From the NCBI GenBank assembly GCA_023386645.1, contig JAEWJI010000039.1, forward strand, positions 18,811 through 82,810: a stretch of DNA of 64,000 nt. Reading direction: 5' to 3'. Below are positions 19,152 through 27,541 of the stretch, piece by piece; the stretch's first letter is position 1; every line of letters starts with the position of its first letter. A program made the translations under genes and the position numbers. The notes beneath the pieces were generated by a model, which worked only from the letters and a program-made list of their open reading frames with translations, did not search any database and was not told the origin of the DNA. The DNA comes from Pseudomonadota bacterium. GTDB taxonomy: Bacteria; Pseudomonadota; Alphaproteobacteria; Caulobacterales; Caulobacteraceae.

Positions 19152-20450
19152 TCAGCGCGACTGGATCGGCACGTAGTCCCGCTCAGTGGGGCCGGTGTAG
19201 AGCTGGCGGGGGCGGCCGATCTTCTGGCTCGGGTCTTCCATCATCTCCTGCCACTGGGCGATCCAGCCGACGGTTCGGGCCAGGGCGAACAGGACGGTGA
19301 ACATGGTGGTCGGGAAGCCCATCGCCGAAAGGGTGATGCCGGAATAGAAGTCCACGTTCGGGAACAGCTTGCGCTCGATGAAATATTCGTCGCTCAGGGC
19401 CACGCGCTCGAGCTCGCGAGCGACCTGCAGCAGCGGATCGTTCGGATCGCCCACCGCATCCAGCACCTCATAGGCCGACTGCTGCATCACCTTGGCGCGC
19501 GGGTCGTAGTTCTTGTACACGCGGTGGCCGAAGCCCATTAGCTTGTATTTCTTGGCCTTCACCCCCTCGATGAACTCGGGGATCCGCTCCGGCGTGCCGA
19601 TCTCCTTCAGCATGGTCAGCGCCTCTTCGTTGGCGCCGCCATGCGACGGGCCCCACAGACAGGCGATGCCGGCGGCGATACAGGCGAAGGGATTGGCGCC
19701 CGAAGAACCCGCAAGACGCACGGTCGAGGTCGACGCGTTCTGCTCGTGGTCGGCGTGCAGGATGAAGATGCGGTCCATGGCGCGGGCCAGGATCGGGTTC
19801 ACCTCATAGTCCTCGGCCGGCACGGCGAAGCACATGCGCAGGAAGTTCTCGGCGTAGGTCAGGTCGTTGCGCGGCGACACGAACGGCTGGCCGATGTGGT
19901 ATTTGTAGGCGCGGGCCGCGATGGTCGGCATCTTGGCGATCAGGCGGATGGCCGAGATGTTGCGCTGGACCGGGTCGTGGATGTCCAGGCTGTCGTGGTA
20001 GAAGGCCGACAGGGCTCCTACCGTGCCGACCATGATCGCCATCGGGTGAGCGTCGCGGCGGAAACCCTCGAAGAAGCGGTCGAACTGCGAATGCAGCATG
20101 GTGTGCATGGTGATCGAGCGCTCGAAGGCCTCGTATTCCGAGGCGGTCGGCAGTTCGCCGTGCAGCAGAAGGTGGCAGACCTCGACGAAGTTCGACTTCG
20201 AGGCCAGCTGGTCGATTGGATAGCCGCGATGCAGCAGCACGCCGGCATCGCCGTCGATGTAGGTCAGGGCGCTCTCGCACGCCGCCGTTGAGGTGAAGCC
20301 CGGATCATAGGTGAAGGCGTCGGTGGCGCCGTACAGCTTGCGGATATCGATGACGTCAGGGCCGGTGGAGCCTGAGAGGACAGGCAGTTCGACGGTCTTG
20401 CCGGCGTAGTTGAGGGTGGCCGATCCGGCGGATTTCACGGCGTCAGTCAT
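19152..20450 (-). CDS. gltA: Citrate synthase
   Basis: Citrate synthase condenses oxaloacetate and acetyl-CoA at the entry of the TCA cycle. The 432-residue type II enzyme has the active-site histidine in LWGPSHGGANEEAL, the second in GFGHRVYKNYDPRA, and the catalytic aspartate in NVDFYSGI. The start is an ATG at 20450 with AGAAGG upstream. It lies 67 bases downstream of gltX on the same strand. Confidence 0.98.
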   Translation of the reverse strand: MTDAVKSAGSATLNYAGKTVELPVLSGSTGPDVIDIRKLYGATDAFTYDPGFTSTAACESALTYIDGDAGVLLHRGYPIDQLASKSNFVEVCHLLLHGELPTASEYEAFERSITMHTMLHSQFDRFFEGFRRDAHPMAIMVGTVGALSAFYHDSLDIHDPVQRNISAIRLIAKMPTIAARAYKYHIGQPFVSPRNDLTYAENFLRMCFAVPAEDYEVNPILARAMDRIFILHADHEQNASTSTVRLAGSSGANPFACIAAGIACLWGPSHGGANEEALTMLKEIGTPERIPEFIEGVKAKKYKLMGFGHRVYKNYDPRAKVMQQSAYEVLDAVGDPNDPLLQVARELERVALSDEYFIERKLFPNVDFYSGITLSAMGFPTTMFTVLFALARTVGWIAQWQEMMEDPSQKIGRPRQLYTGPTERDYVPIQSR

Positions 20451-20517
20451 GGCGTTTCGGCCTTCTCTCTTGGGGGAGGGGCGCAGGCGACGGATCCGCC
20501 ACCGCGCTTATGTCGGA

Positions 20518-21930
20518 TCACTTAATGTGTTGCAGCGCGTCATCCAAGCGCCCGAGGCTTTCTTCGCGCCCAAGGGCCGCCAGGATCCGGGCGATATCCG
20601 GCGAGGGGCGGCCGCCGGTCAGGGCGGCGCGGGCGACGGGGCCGATCTTGCCGAAGCCGACACCCTCTTCCTCGGCGAAGGCCTTGAGCTCGGCCTCAAG
20701 GGCGAAGACATCCCAACTCTGGAACAGCGCCAGGCGATCGCGCAACCTGGCCAGGCGCTCGCCGCCTTCGCCCGACAGCTGACCGCGCGCCTTGTCGTCC
20801 AGCGCCAGCGGGCGGGCGGCGAGCGCGAAGGCCGCCTGGTCGGCGAGCTCCAACAGAGTCTTCGCCCGGTCCTTGATGAAGGGAATGGCCTGGGTCAGCC
20901 GGGTCTCATCGTCCGGCCCGACCGTGCCCTCGCGCGCCAGGATGACGTCGAGCGTCTGCTTGGCCAGGCGATCATCTTCGGCCAGCCGGAGCCAGTGGGC
21001 GTTGACGTGGGCCAGCTTGTCGAAATCCAGCCGGGCCGGAGCCTTGCCCACGCCCGGCAGGTCGAACCATTCCACCGCCTGTTCGTCCGAGAAGAGCTCC
21101 TCGTCTCCATGCGCCCAGCCCAGACGGGCCAGATAATTGCGCATGGCTTCCGGCAGGTAGCCCATCTGGGCGTACTCGTGCACCGCCTGGGCGCCATGTC
21201 GTTTCGACAGCTTGGCGCCGTCAGGGCCGTGGATCAGGGGGATGTGGGCGAAGACCGGGCGAGACCAGTCCAAAGCGTCGTAGATCAGGGCTTGGCGCGC
21301 GGCGTTGTTCAGGTGGTCGTCGCCCCGGATGATGTGGGTGACGCCCATGTCGTGGTCGTCCACCACCACGGCCAAGTTATAGGTGGGGACGCCATCCGAC
21401 CTCAGGATCACGAGGTCATCGAGCGCCGAGGTCTCCCATTCGACGAGGCCTTGGACGGCGTCGTCGACGGCGACCCTGCCCGTTTCCGGCCTGCGGAAAC
21501 GGACCGTGTAGGGTTTGGCCTGCTCATCCGCGCCAGCCTCGCGGTCGCGCCACGGAGAAACGAAAGGGCGGCCCTCCGCCCGAGCCTGGTCGCGCAACGC
21601 CCCGGTCTCCTCCGCCGTCAGGTAGTCGCGGTAGGCGTGGCCGGCCGCCAGCAGCTGTTCGGCCACCTCCCGGTGGCGCGCGGCGCGCGAGAACTGGAAG
21701 ACGGGTTCTTCGTCGGCGAACAGCTCGAGCCAGCTCAAGCCGTCGAAGATCGCCTTGACGGCTTCGGGCGTCGAGCGCTCCCGATCGGTGTCCTCGACCC
21801 GCACCAGGAACTTGCCGCCCCGGCCCCGCGCATAAAGCCAGTTGAAAAGCGCCGTTCTTGCACCGCCTATGTGCAGATAGCCAGTAGGCGAGGGCGCGAA
21901 GCGGGTGACAACGGGGGCTGATGATTTCAT
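20518..21930 (-). CDS. gltX: Glutamyl-tRNA synthetase
   Basis: This class I synthetase charges tRNA-Glu. I place the start at 21930 because the next residues run straight into the Rossmann-fold motif VTRFAPSPTGYLHIGG, the HIGH equivalent. A longer in-frame extension to 21987 would run deep into comEC. The KMSKS equivalent is KLSKRHG. The length is 470 residues. The start is divergent from comEC with almost no gap. Confidence 0.96.
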   Translation of the reverse strand: MKSSAPVVTRFAPSPTGYLHIGGARTALFNWLYARGRGGKFLVRVEDTDRERSTPEAVKAIFDGLSWLELFADEEPVFQFSRAARHREVAEQLLAAGHAYRDYLTAEETGALRDQARAEGRPFVSPWRDREAGADEQAKPYTVRFRRPETGRVAVDDAVQGLVEWETSALDDLVILRSDGVPTYNLAVVVDDHDMGVTHIIRGDDHLNNAARQALIYDALDWSRPVFAHIPLIHGPDGAKLSKRHGAQAVHEYAQMGYLPEAMRNYLARLGWAHGDEELFSDEQAVEWFDLPGVGKAPARLDFDKLAHVNAHWLRLAEDDRLAKQTLDVILAREGTVGPDDETRLTQAIPFIKDRAKTLLELADQAAFALAARPLALDDKARGQLSGEGGERLARLRDRLALFQSWDVFALEAELKAFAEEEGVGFGKIGPVARAALTGGRPSPDIARILAALGREESLGRLDDALQHIK

Positions 21931-24112
21931 CGGGGCAGGGGGATCCTTGCGGCGCGCCCTTATAGCGCCCGAGGAGGCGAATCCCACCCCGTGGGCCCGG
22001 CTGGCGTGGTGGGCGCGCGAACAGGTCGGCCTGCAGATCGATCGCTGGCGATTGTGGGGGCCGGTCGCCTTCGGCGGCGGGTGCGCGACCTACTTCGCGC
22101 TGAAGACCGAACCCGAGGCCTGGCCGCTCCTGCTTGTCGCGGTCGTGGCGGCCGGTCTGTGGTTGGCGGCGCACTGGAGGGGCGCAGCGCGATGGGCCAC
22201 CCTGCCGCTGATGCTGGCGGCGGTGTTCGCCCTGGGGCTGGCCGTCGCCAAGCTGCGGTCGGACGCGGTCGCCGCGCCGATCGCTCCGGCGATGGAGCAG
22301 CCGACCGTCATCGAGGGCTGGGTGGTCGACGTCGACAGTCCGGGCGGGTCGGGGGCCAGGGTGGTGATCGCACCGGTCCGTGTGCGCGGGCTGGCGCCTG
22401 AGGATACGCCTGTACGCCTGCGGGCGACGGTGCGCGGCGCGCTGCCTCCGCCCGGAGCGCCGATCCGGCTTTACGCCATTCTCAACCCACCGCCCGCCCC
22501 GGCTAGCCCCGGCGCCTATGACTTCGGTCGCGGGGCTTATTTCCAGCGGATGGGAGGGGTCGCCTTCGCGCTCGGCCAGACCCGACCGGCCAACCTGGAC
22601 GATCCGCCTTGGCCGCTGCGGCTCACCATGGCGGTGAACGGCTTTCGCCACGAGCTGGCGGGCAGGATCGTGCACAGGCTGGGGCCCCGCACGGGAGGTG
22701 TCGCGGCGGCGATGACGACCGGACAAGAAGCCTGGCTGGAGACTGCCGATGTCGAGGTCATGCGGGACTCAGGCCTAGCGCACATCCTGTCGATCTCGGG
22801 CCTGCACATGGCCGTCGTTGGCGGCTTCGTCTTGTTCGTGGTGCGGTTGGGCGTGGCCGCCTGGCCGTGGCTGGCGCTGAGAGTCCCGGGCAAAAAGGTC
22901 GCCGCGACCGCCGGGCTGATCGCGGTCGGGACCTATCTGGTGGTGTCCGGCTCGCCGCCGCCGGCGGAGCGGGCCGCCATCACGGCGTCCATCGCCTTCA
23001 TCGCCATCCTGCTGAACCGCCAGGCGGTGACCATGCACGCCCTGGCGGTGGCGGCTTTCGCGGTCCTGCTGCTTCAGCCGGAGGCGATCGTCACGCCGGG
23101 CTTCCAGATGTCGTTCGCTGCCACTGCGGCCCTGGTCGCCCTGGTCGAATCCTGGCCGCCGCGGGTGAGCGAGATCTCCGCGCCGTGGCCGATCCTGGCC
23201 GTGCAGCGCACCGGCGCGTGGATCGCGGCTGCCATCGCCGCCAGCCTGGTCGCCGGACTGGCCACGGGGCCCTTCGCCATGCAGCACTTCAACCGGACGG
23301 CGGTCTACGGCCTGCTCGCCAACCTGGCGACGGCGGCCATGTCGGACTTTCTGATTATGCCGGCCCTGGCGGTGGGCGCGCTGCTGGAAACGATCGGTCT
23401 GGGTGGACCCTTCCTGTGGCTGGCGGGGCAGGGGATCGGCCTGATGCTGGCGGTGGGCGAATGGACCGCAAACCTGCCGGGAGCCGTGCGCACCGTTGCG
23501 AGCGCGCCGGGTTTCACCCTGCCAATCGCCTTCCTCGGCGTGCTGTTCGTCTGCCTGTGGCGGGGACGGCTGCGCTGGCTGGGCCTGCCGTTCGCGGCGG
23601 CGGTGATGCTGTGGCCGCGAACGACGGCGCCTGATCTCTGGATCGGCGATGCGGGCGTAAACGGGGCCTGGGTCGAAGAAGGTCGCGCTGCCGTCATGCG
23701 ACCGGTCGGCGACTTCGCGGTCGATGTCTGGTCAAGGCGTTGGGGACTGCAAGCCGAGTTGCGGCCGGCCGAGGGGTGGACCTGCACGCGTTTCTCCTGC
23801 GCACCGACGGTTGCCGGGAGCGCGCCCCTGGCCCTGTGGTGGGGCAAACGCGCGCCGTCGCTGGAACAGGTCTCCGCCCTGTGCATGTCCGCGCCGGTGA
23901 TCAGCGTGCGCGCAGTGGTCTCGGACCTCCCGGCGGCCTGCGCGGACCGGCTGGTGCTCGACGCAATCGACTACCGACGTCGTGGCGCGGTGGAGCTGTG
24001 GCGTGAGGATGGCGGTTGGCGCGCCCTGTGGTCAGCCGATGTGCGGGGGCAGCGGCCGTGGAGCCGCTACGGTGACGCCGAGGCGCCAGACCTCAGTGGT
24101 ATCGGCGGATGA
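21905..24112 (+). CDS. comEC: ComEC/Rec2-family membrane protein
   Basis: ComEC forms the inner-membrane channel for single-stranded DNA in natural transformation. The protein has up to 735 residues with an N-terminal OB-like region, about ten hydrophobic helices and the competence-domain motif HILSISGLHMAVVGG near residue 300. The C-terminal region (DLWIGDAGVNGAWVEEGR) resembles the MBL-like part but shows no HxHxDH zinc site. The GTG at 21905 overlaps gltX; a TTG at 21947 behind CAGGGGGA is an alternative. The 3' end overlaps lexA by 20 bases on the opposite strand. Confidence 0.9.
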   Translation: MTTGADDFIGAGGSLRRALIAPEEANPTPWARLAWWAREQVGLQIDRWRLWGPVAFGGGCATYFALKTEPEAWPLLLVAVVAAGLWLAAHWRGAARWATLPLMLAAVFALGLAVAKLRSDAVAAPIAPAMEQPTVIEGWVVDVDSPGGSGARVVIAPVRVRGLAPEDTPVRLRATVRGALPPPGAPIRLYAILNPPPAPASPGAYDFGRGAYFQRMGGVAFALGQTRPANLDDPPWPLRLTMAVNGFRHELAGRIVHRLGPRTGGVAAAMTTGQEAWLETADVEVMRDSGLAHILSISGLHMAVVGGFVLFVVRLGVAAWPWLALRVPGKKVAATAGLIAVGTYLVVSGSPPPAERAAITASIAFIAILLNRQAVTMHALAVAAFAVLLLQPEAIVTPGFQMSFAATAALVALVESWPPRVSEISAPWPILAVQRTGAWIAAAIAASLVAGLATGPFAMQHFNRTAVYGLLANLATAAMSDFLIMPALAVGALLETIGLGGPFLWLAGQGIGLMLAVGEWTANLPGAVRTVASAPGFTLPIAFLGVLFVCLWRGRLRWLGLPFAAAVMLWPRTTAPDLWIGDAGVNGAWVEEGRAAVMRPVGDFAVDVWSRRWGLQAELRPAEGWTCTRFSCAPTVAGSAPLALWWGKRAPSLEQVSALCMSAPVISVRAVVSDLPAACADRLVLDAIDYRRRGAVELWREDGGWRALWSADVRGQRPWSRYGDAEAPDLSGIGG

Positions 24113-24788
24113 GCCCGACTAACCGCCCCTGAACCGCGACCTGATCCGGGCCGAAGATGCGGGTCTCGTAGTTCCGGTTGGCGGGCTCCAGCGCGATCGA
24201 AGCGCCCTTCTTCCTCAAACGCTTGAGAGTCGCTTCCTCGCCTTCCACGAGAGCCACGACGATCTCACCGGACGACGCGGTGTCGGTCTTGCGGATGACC
24301 ACCAGGTCGCCGTTAAGGATCCCCGCCTCGATCATCGAATCGCCCTCGATCTCGAGCATGTAGTGCTCGCCCGAGCCGAGCATGGCCTCGGGCACCGGCA
24401 GGCGTTCCTTCTCGTGCTCGATGGCCGCGATCGGGGTGCCGGCCGCGATCTTGCCCAGCAAAGGCAGTTCGCGAATGTCGTTGGCGGGTTCGACCGGAAG
24501 GGGTCGTCCTCCGCCCTCGATCACATCCGGACGGAATGGCTGACGTCCGCCGCGCGGGGCGGAGGCCGTGGCCTGTTCCGGCAGCTTCATGACCTCCAGC
24601 GCCCGGGCCCGGTGCGCCAGGCGCCGGATGAAGCCCCGCTCCTCCAGAGCCGTGATCAGTCGGTGGATCCCCGACTTGGAAGCTAGATCCAGGGCCTCCT
24701 TCATCTCATCGAACGAGGGAGAGACGCCGGTCTCCTTGATCCGTTCATGGATGAACATCAGGAGCTCGTGCTGTTTCCTGGTGAGCAT
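24093..24788 (-). CDS. lexA: SOS repressor LexA
   Basis: LexA represses DNA-damage genes and cleaves itself when RecA is activated. The 231-residue protein has the winged-helix N-terminal domain, a long alphaproteobacterial linker, the cleavage bond A116-G117 in IAAGTPIA, the catalytic serine S151 in GDSMIEAG and the lysine K189 in EATLKRL. Two operator sites lie immediately upstream, showing autoregulation. It is the last gene of a minus-strand run after trpC. Confidence 0.98.
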   Translation of the reverse strand: MLTRKQHELLMFIHERIKETGVSPSFDEMKEALDLASKSGIHRLITALEERGFIRRLAHRARALEVMKLPEQATASAPRGGRQPFRPDVIEGGGRPLPVEPANDIRELPLLGKIAAGTPIAAIEHEKERLPVPEAMLGSGEHYMLEIEGDSMIEAGILNGDLVVIRKTDTASSGEIVVALVEGEEATLKRLRKKGASIALEPANRNYETRIFGPDQVAVQGRLVGLIRRYH

Positions 24789-24805
24789 GGCGGGACCGAC
24801 TTCCG

Positions 24806-24820
24806 GAACAAGGCGTGAAC
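24806..24820. promoter_or_regulatory. SOS operator, GAAC-N7-GAAC (proximal)
   Basis: GAAC-AAGGCGT-GAAC matches the direct-repeat LexA box known from alphaproteobacteria (GTTC-N7-GTTC on the other strand). It lies 17 bases before the lexA start codon, so bound LexA would block its own transcription or early elongation. Confidence 0.85.
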
Positions 24821-24828
24821 TGATGCCT

Positions 24829-24859
24829 GTGTTCTGTAAGTGTTCTTGCCTAATGTCAA
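24829..24859 (-). promoter_or_regulatory. Candidate lexA promoter overlapping the distal SOS box
   Basis: On the minus strand a perfect -35 TTGACA lies at 24854-24859, overlapping the trpC stop. The -10 is unclear: TACAGA or an overlapping hexamer near 24833-24838. The SOS box at 24831-24845 sits between the two elements, a classic position for repression. Confidence 0.5.
24831..24845. promoter_or_regulatory. SOS operator, GTTC-N7-GTTC (distal)
   Basis: GTTC-TGTAAGT-GTTC is a perfect alphaproteobacterial LexA box. The two boxes are spaced 25 bases start to start, which could allow two dimers side by side. Confidence 0.85.
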
Positions 24860-25653
24860 CTTAACGCCAGCAGGGCCTCGGTCGCGCCTTGGACGTCCGC
24901 CTGGCGCATCAGGCTTTCGCCGACCAGCACGGCCTGGGCGTGGGCGCCGGAGACGCGCAGCACATCATCCGGTGTGAATATTCCGCTTTCGGAAACGAGT
25001 AGCGCACGCACCGGGCTGAGCATGGCCAGGCGCTCGGTCGTGTCCAGATCGACATCGAACGTGCGGAGCGACCGGTTGTTCACCCCCACCAGATCGGCGT
25101 CGAGCGCGCAGGCGCGGGCCATCTCGTGCTCGTCGTGGGTCTCGATCAGGGCGTCCATGCCGAATCGCTGGGCTTCGGCCAGCAACTCGGCCGCCAGGAC
25201 GTCATCCACCATGGCCAGTATGATCAGGATGCAGTCCGCCCCCAGGGCCCGGCTCTCGGCCACCTGCCATGGATCGACCAGAAATTCCTTGCGCAAGCAG
25301 GGCAGGCTGGTCGCGACGCGAGCCTCGACCAGATAGGCGTCGTCGCCCTGGAAGCTGGGGCCGTCGGTCAGGACCGACAGGCAGGTCGCCCCGCCGCTCT
25401 CGTAGGCGCGCGCGAGCGCCGGGGGATCGAAATCCGGACGAATCAGGCCCTTGGAGGGGCTCGCCTTCTTGATCTCGGCGATCAGGGCGGGCCGGCCGGT
25501 GTCCTCGAAGCGTTGCTGAAGCGCCGCGCGAAAGCCTCGAGGTGAAGACGCTTCTGTGGCGCGCGCCTCGATGGTGTCCTGGGTGATGATCGCCTTTCGA
25601 GCGGCCACCTCCTCTCGCTTGTAGGCGGCGATGCGGGCGAGGATGTCTGTCAT
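24856..25653 (-). CDS. trpC: Indole-3-glycerol phosphate synthase
   Basis: TrpC closes the indole ring in tryptophan synthesis. The 265-residue TIM-barrel protein contains IAEIKKASPSKGLI with the catalytic lysine, LRKEFLVDPWQV, GVNNRSLRTF and LVSESGIF. Its start overlaps the trpD stop (ATGA). There is no fused TrpF domain. Confidence 0.97.
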   Translation of the reverse strand: MTDILARIAAYKREEVAARKAIITQDTIEARATEASSPRGFRAALQQRFEDTGRPALIAEIKKASPSKGLIRPDFDPPALARAYESGGATCLSVLTDGPSFQGDDAYLVEARVATSLPCLRKEFLVDPWQVAESRALGADCILIILAMVDDVLAAELLAEAQRFGMDALIETHDEHEMARACALDADLVGVNNRSLRTFDVDLDTTERLAMLSPVRALLVSESGIFTPDDVLRVSGAHAQAVLVGESLMRQADVQGATEALLALS

Positions 25654-26681
25654 CGGGTCGACGCCTCGGGGTCGGAGGTGATTCGGGCGAGCGCCTCGAG
25701 AGCCGCCCGCGCCTTGCCCCCGTCGATGGCGTGCGCCGCGATTTCGACACCCGCTTTCAACGTCTCGACCCGCTCAGCGACCACCAGGGCCGCCGCCGCG
25801 TTCAGCAGGACGATATCGCGATAGGGACCGGCTTCGCCTTCCAGCAGGGCCGTCAGCGCCCGTGCGTTGGCTTCCGGATCGCCCCCGCGCAGATCGTCCA
25901 GCGTGGCGCGCGGGATCCCTGCGTCCTCGGGTGTCACCGTGAACCGGCGAACGACGCCGTCTCGCCACTCCGCGACCTCGCTGGGACCAGACGTGGTCAG
26001 TTCGTCGAGGCCCTGGCCATGCACCGTCCAGGCCCTGCGGGCGCCGAGCCGGCCAAGGACCTCCGCGAGGGGCTCCAGCAGGCGGGGATCGTAGACGCCC
26101 ATGACCTGCCGATTGGCTCCGGCCGGATTGCTCAGCGGTCCCAACAGGTTGAAGATGGTCCTGAAACCGATCTCCGAGCGGATCGGGCCGACGTGGCGCA
26201 TGGCGCCGTGGTATGCGGGGGCGAACAGGAAGCAGATTCCCGCCTCGTCGAGGGCCCGCCGCTGACGCTCTGGTCCGGCATGCAGGTGGATCCCGAGATG
26301 GGCCAGCACATCGGATGAGCCAGATCGCGAACTCAGCGCCCGGTTGCCGTGTTTTGCGACCTTCAGCCCCGCGCCCGCCAGCACCAGGGCGGCGGCGGTC
26401 GAGATGTTGAAGGTGTGCTGGCCGTCGCCGCCGGTGCCGCAGGTGTCGATGACCTCATAAGGGTGATCAAGCGTGAGGGCCGCGTCGCGCATCGCGCCAG
26501 CGAAGGCGGCGATCTCGTCTACCGTCTCGCCGCGCATCCGCATGGCGGTGACGGCCGCCGCGACCTGGGCCGGCGTCGGCTCACCACGCAAACAGGCCGC
26601 GAAGAAGTCGTGCGCCTGACCGGCCGACAGCGGACGACCTTCGACCAGGCGCCCGAGCAGCGTACGGAAGTCTTCGGACAC
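25650..26681 (-). CDS. trpD: Anthranilate phosphoribosyltransferase
   Basis: TrpD transfers a phosphoribosyl group to anthranilate. The 343-residue protein has the PRPP-binding DTCGTGGDGQHTFNIS, AKHGNRALSSRSGSSDVL and the GPLSNPAGANRQVMGVY region. It starts three bases after trpG and overlaps trpC by four bases. Confidence 0.97.
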   Translation of the reverse strand: MSEDFRTLLGRLVEGRPLSAGQAHDFFAACLRGEPTPAQVAAAVTAMRMRGETVDEIAAFAGAMRDAALTLDHPYEVIDTCGTGGDGQHTFNISTAAALVLAGAGLKVAKHGNRALSSRSGSSDVLAHLGIHLHAGPERQRRALDEAGICFLFAPAYHGAMRHVGPIRSEIGFRTIFNLLGPLSNPAGANRQVMGVYDPRLLEPLAEVLGRLGARRAWTVHGQGLDELTTSGPSEVAEWRDGVVRRFTVTPEDAGIPRATLDDLRGGDPEANARALTALLEGEAGPYRDIVLLNAAAALVVAERVETLKAGVEIAAHAIDGGKARAALEALARITSDPEASTR

Positions 26682-26684
26682 GCT

Positions 26685-27275
26685 TCAGGCGGCCTTCCGC
26701 CGAAGAACGCCGGCGATATCCAGGAAGTTGGCCAGCAAATCGTGACCATGCTCGGTTGCGATCGATTCCGGGTGGAACTGGACGCCATGGATGGGGCGCG
26801 AGCGGTGGCTAAGGCCCATGATCTCCCCGTCCTCGGTCCAGGCCGTGATTTCGAGCGCCTCGGGCAAGTCACCCCGGCGCACCGCCAGACTGTGGTAACG
26901 CGTCGCCGTGAAGGGCGAGGGGACGCCGCTGAAAACGCCGAGCCCTGCGTGCAGGATGGGCGAGGTCTTGCCGTGCATCAGGCTACGGGCGCGCACGACC
27001 GTGCCTCCGAAGGCCTGGCCGATCGCCTGATGGCCCAGACAGACCCCGAGGATCGGCATGGTTGCGGGCGCCGTTTCGATCAGCTCCAGGCACACGCCCG
27101 CCTGATCCGGCGCGCAGGGCCCAGGGGAGAGCAACACCGCCTGGGGCTTCAGCGCCCAGGCTTCGGCGGCGGTCAGCTCATCGTTGCGCACCACATGCGT
27201 CGCCGCGCCCAGTTCCGCGAGGTAGTGGACGAGGTTGTAGGTGAAGCTGTCGTAGTTATCGACGACCAGGATCAT
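26685..27275 (-). CDS. trpG: Anthranilate synthase glutaminase component
   Basis: TrpG supplies ammonia from glutamine to TrpE. The 196-residue class I amidotransferase has the nucleophile C79 in GVCLGHQAIG and the histidine-glutamate pair in VQFHPESIATEHG. It is not fused to trpD. A gap of 262 bases separates it from trpE, and that gap holds a small opposite-strand gene. Confidence 0.97.
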   Translation of the reverse strand: MILVVDNYDSFTYNLVHYLAELGAATHVVRNDELTAAEAWALKPQAVLLSPGPCAPDQAGVCLELIETAPATMPILGVCLGHQAIGQAFGGTVVRARSLMHGKTSPILHAGLGVFSGVPSPFTATRYHSLAVRRGDLPEALEITAWTEDGEIMGLSHRSRPIHGVQFHPESIATEHGHDLLANFLDIAGVLRRKAA

Positions 27276-27373
27276 TGGCCGCTTCTAGGCCTTGGGCAGG
27301 GCTCCGCCAAGGCGGCAAGGGGGCGTTAACCAACCCGGGTGCTCAATGGATGCGGTTCCGTGGAGTCCGCGTC

Positions 27374-27541
27374 ATGATCGCACCATCCGAACGCATCCAG
27401 CAGGCCCGAGTCCTCCTCACACCGCCGCCGCCGCGCCGAACGAGCGCCTGGGCTGCCCTCGCCGCCTCGGCGGTGACCGCTACAGGGGCTGTGCTGATGG
27501 CAGTGGCCGTGGTTCTGGGACCGGGCGTCCAGCTTAGTTAG
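27374..27541 (+). CDS. Small membrane protein, opposite strand between trpG and trpE
   Basis: The 55-residue product starts at an ATG with GGAG eight bases upstream. An N-terminal polar stretch ends in a PPPPRR motif and is followed by one hydrophobic helix of about 25 residues rich in Ala and Val. The stop overlaps the trpE stop by four bases on the other strand. I do not recognise it. The Shine-Dalgarno sequence and clean membrane segment favour a real gene; a chance frame in GC-rich DNA remains possible. Confidence 0.5.
   Translation: MIAPSERIQQARVLLTPPPPRRTSAWAALAASAVTATGAVLMAVAVVLGPGVQLS

Noticed and set aside
20410..21921. Long plus-strand open frame (503 codons) across gltX
   Set aside because: It is the complement of glutamyl-tRNA synthetase, whose motifs are intact.
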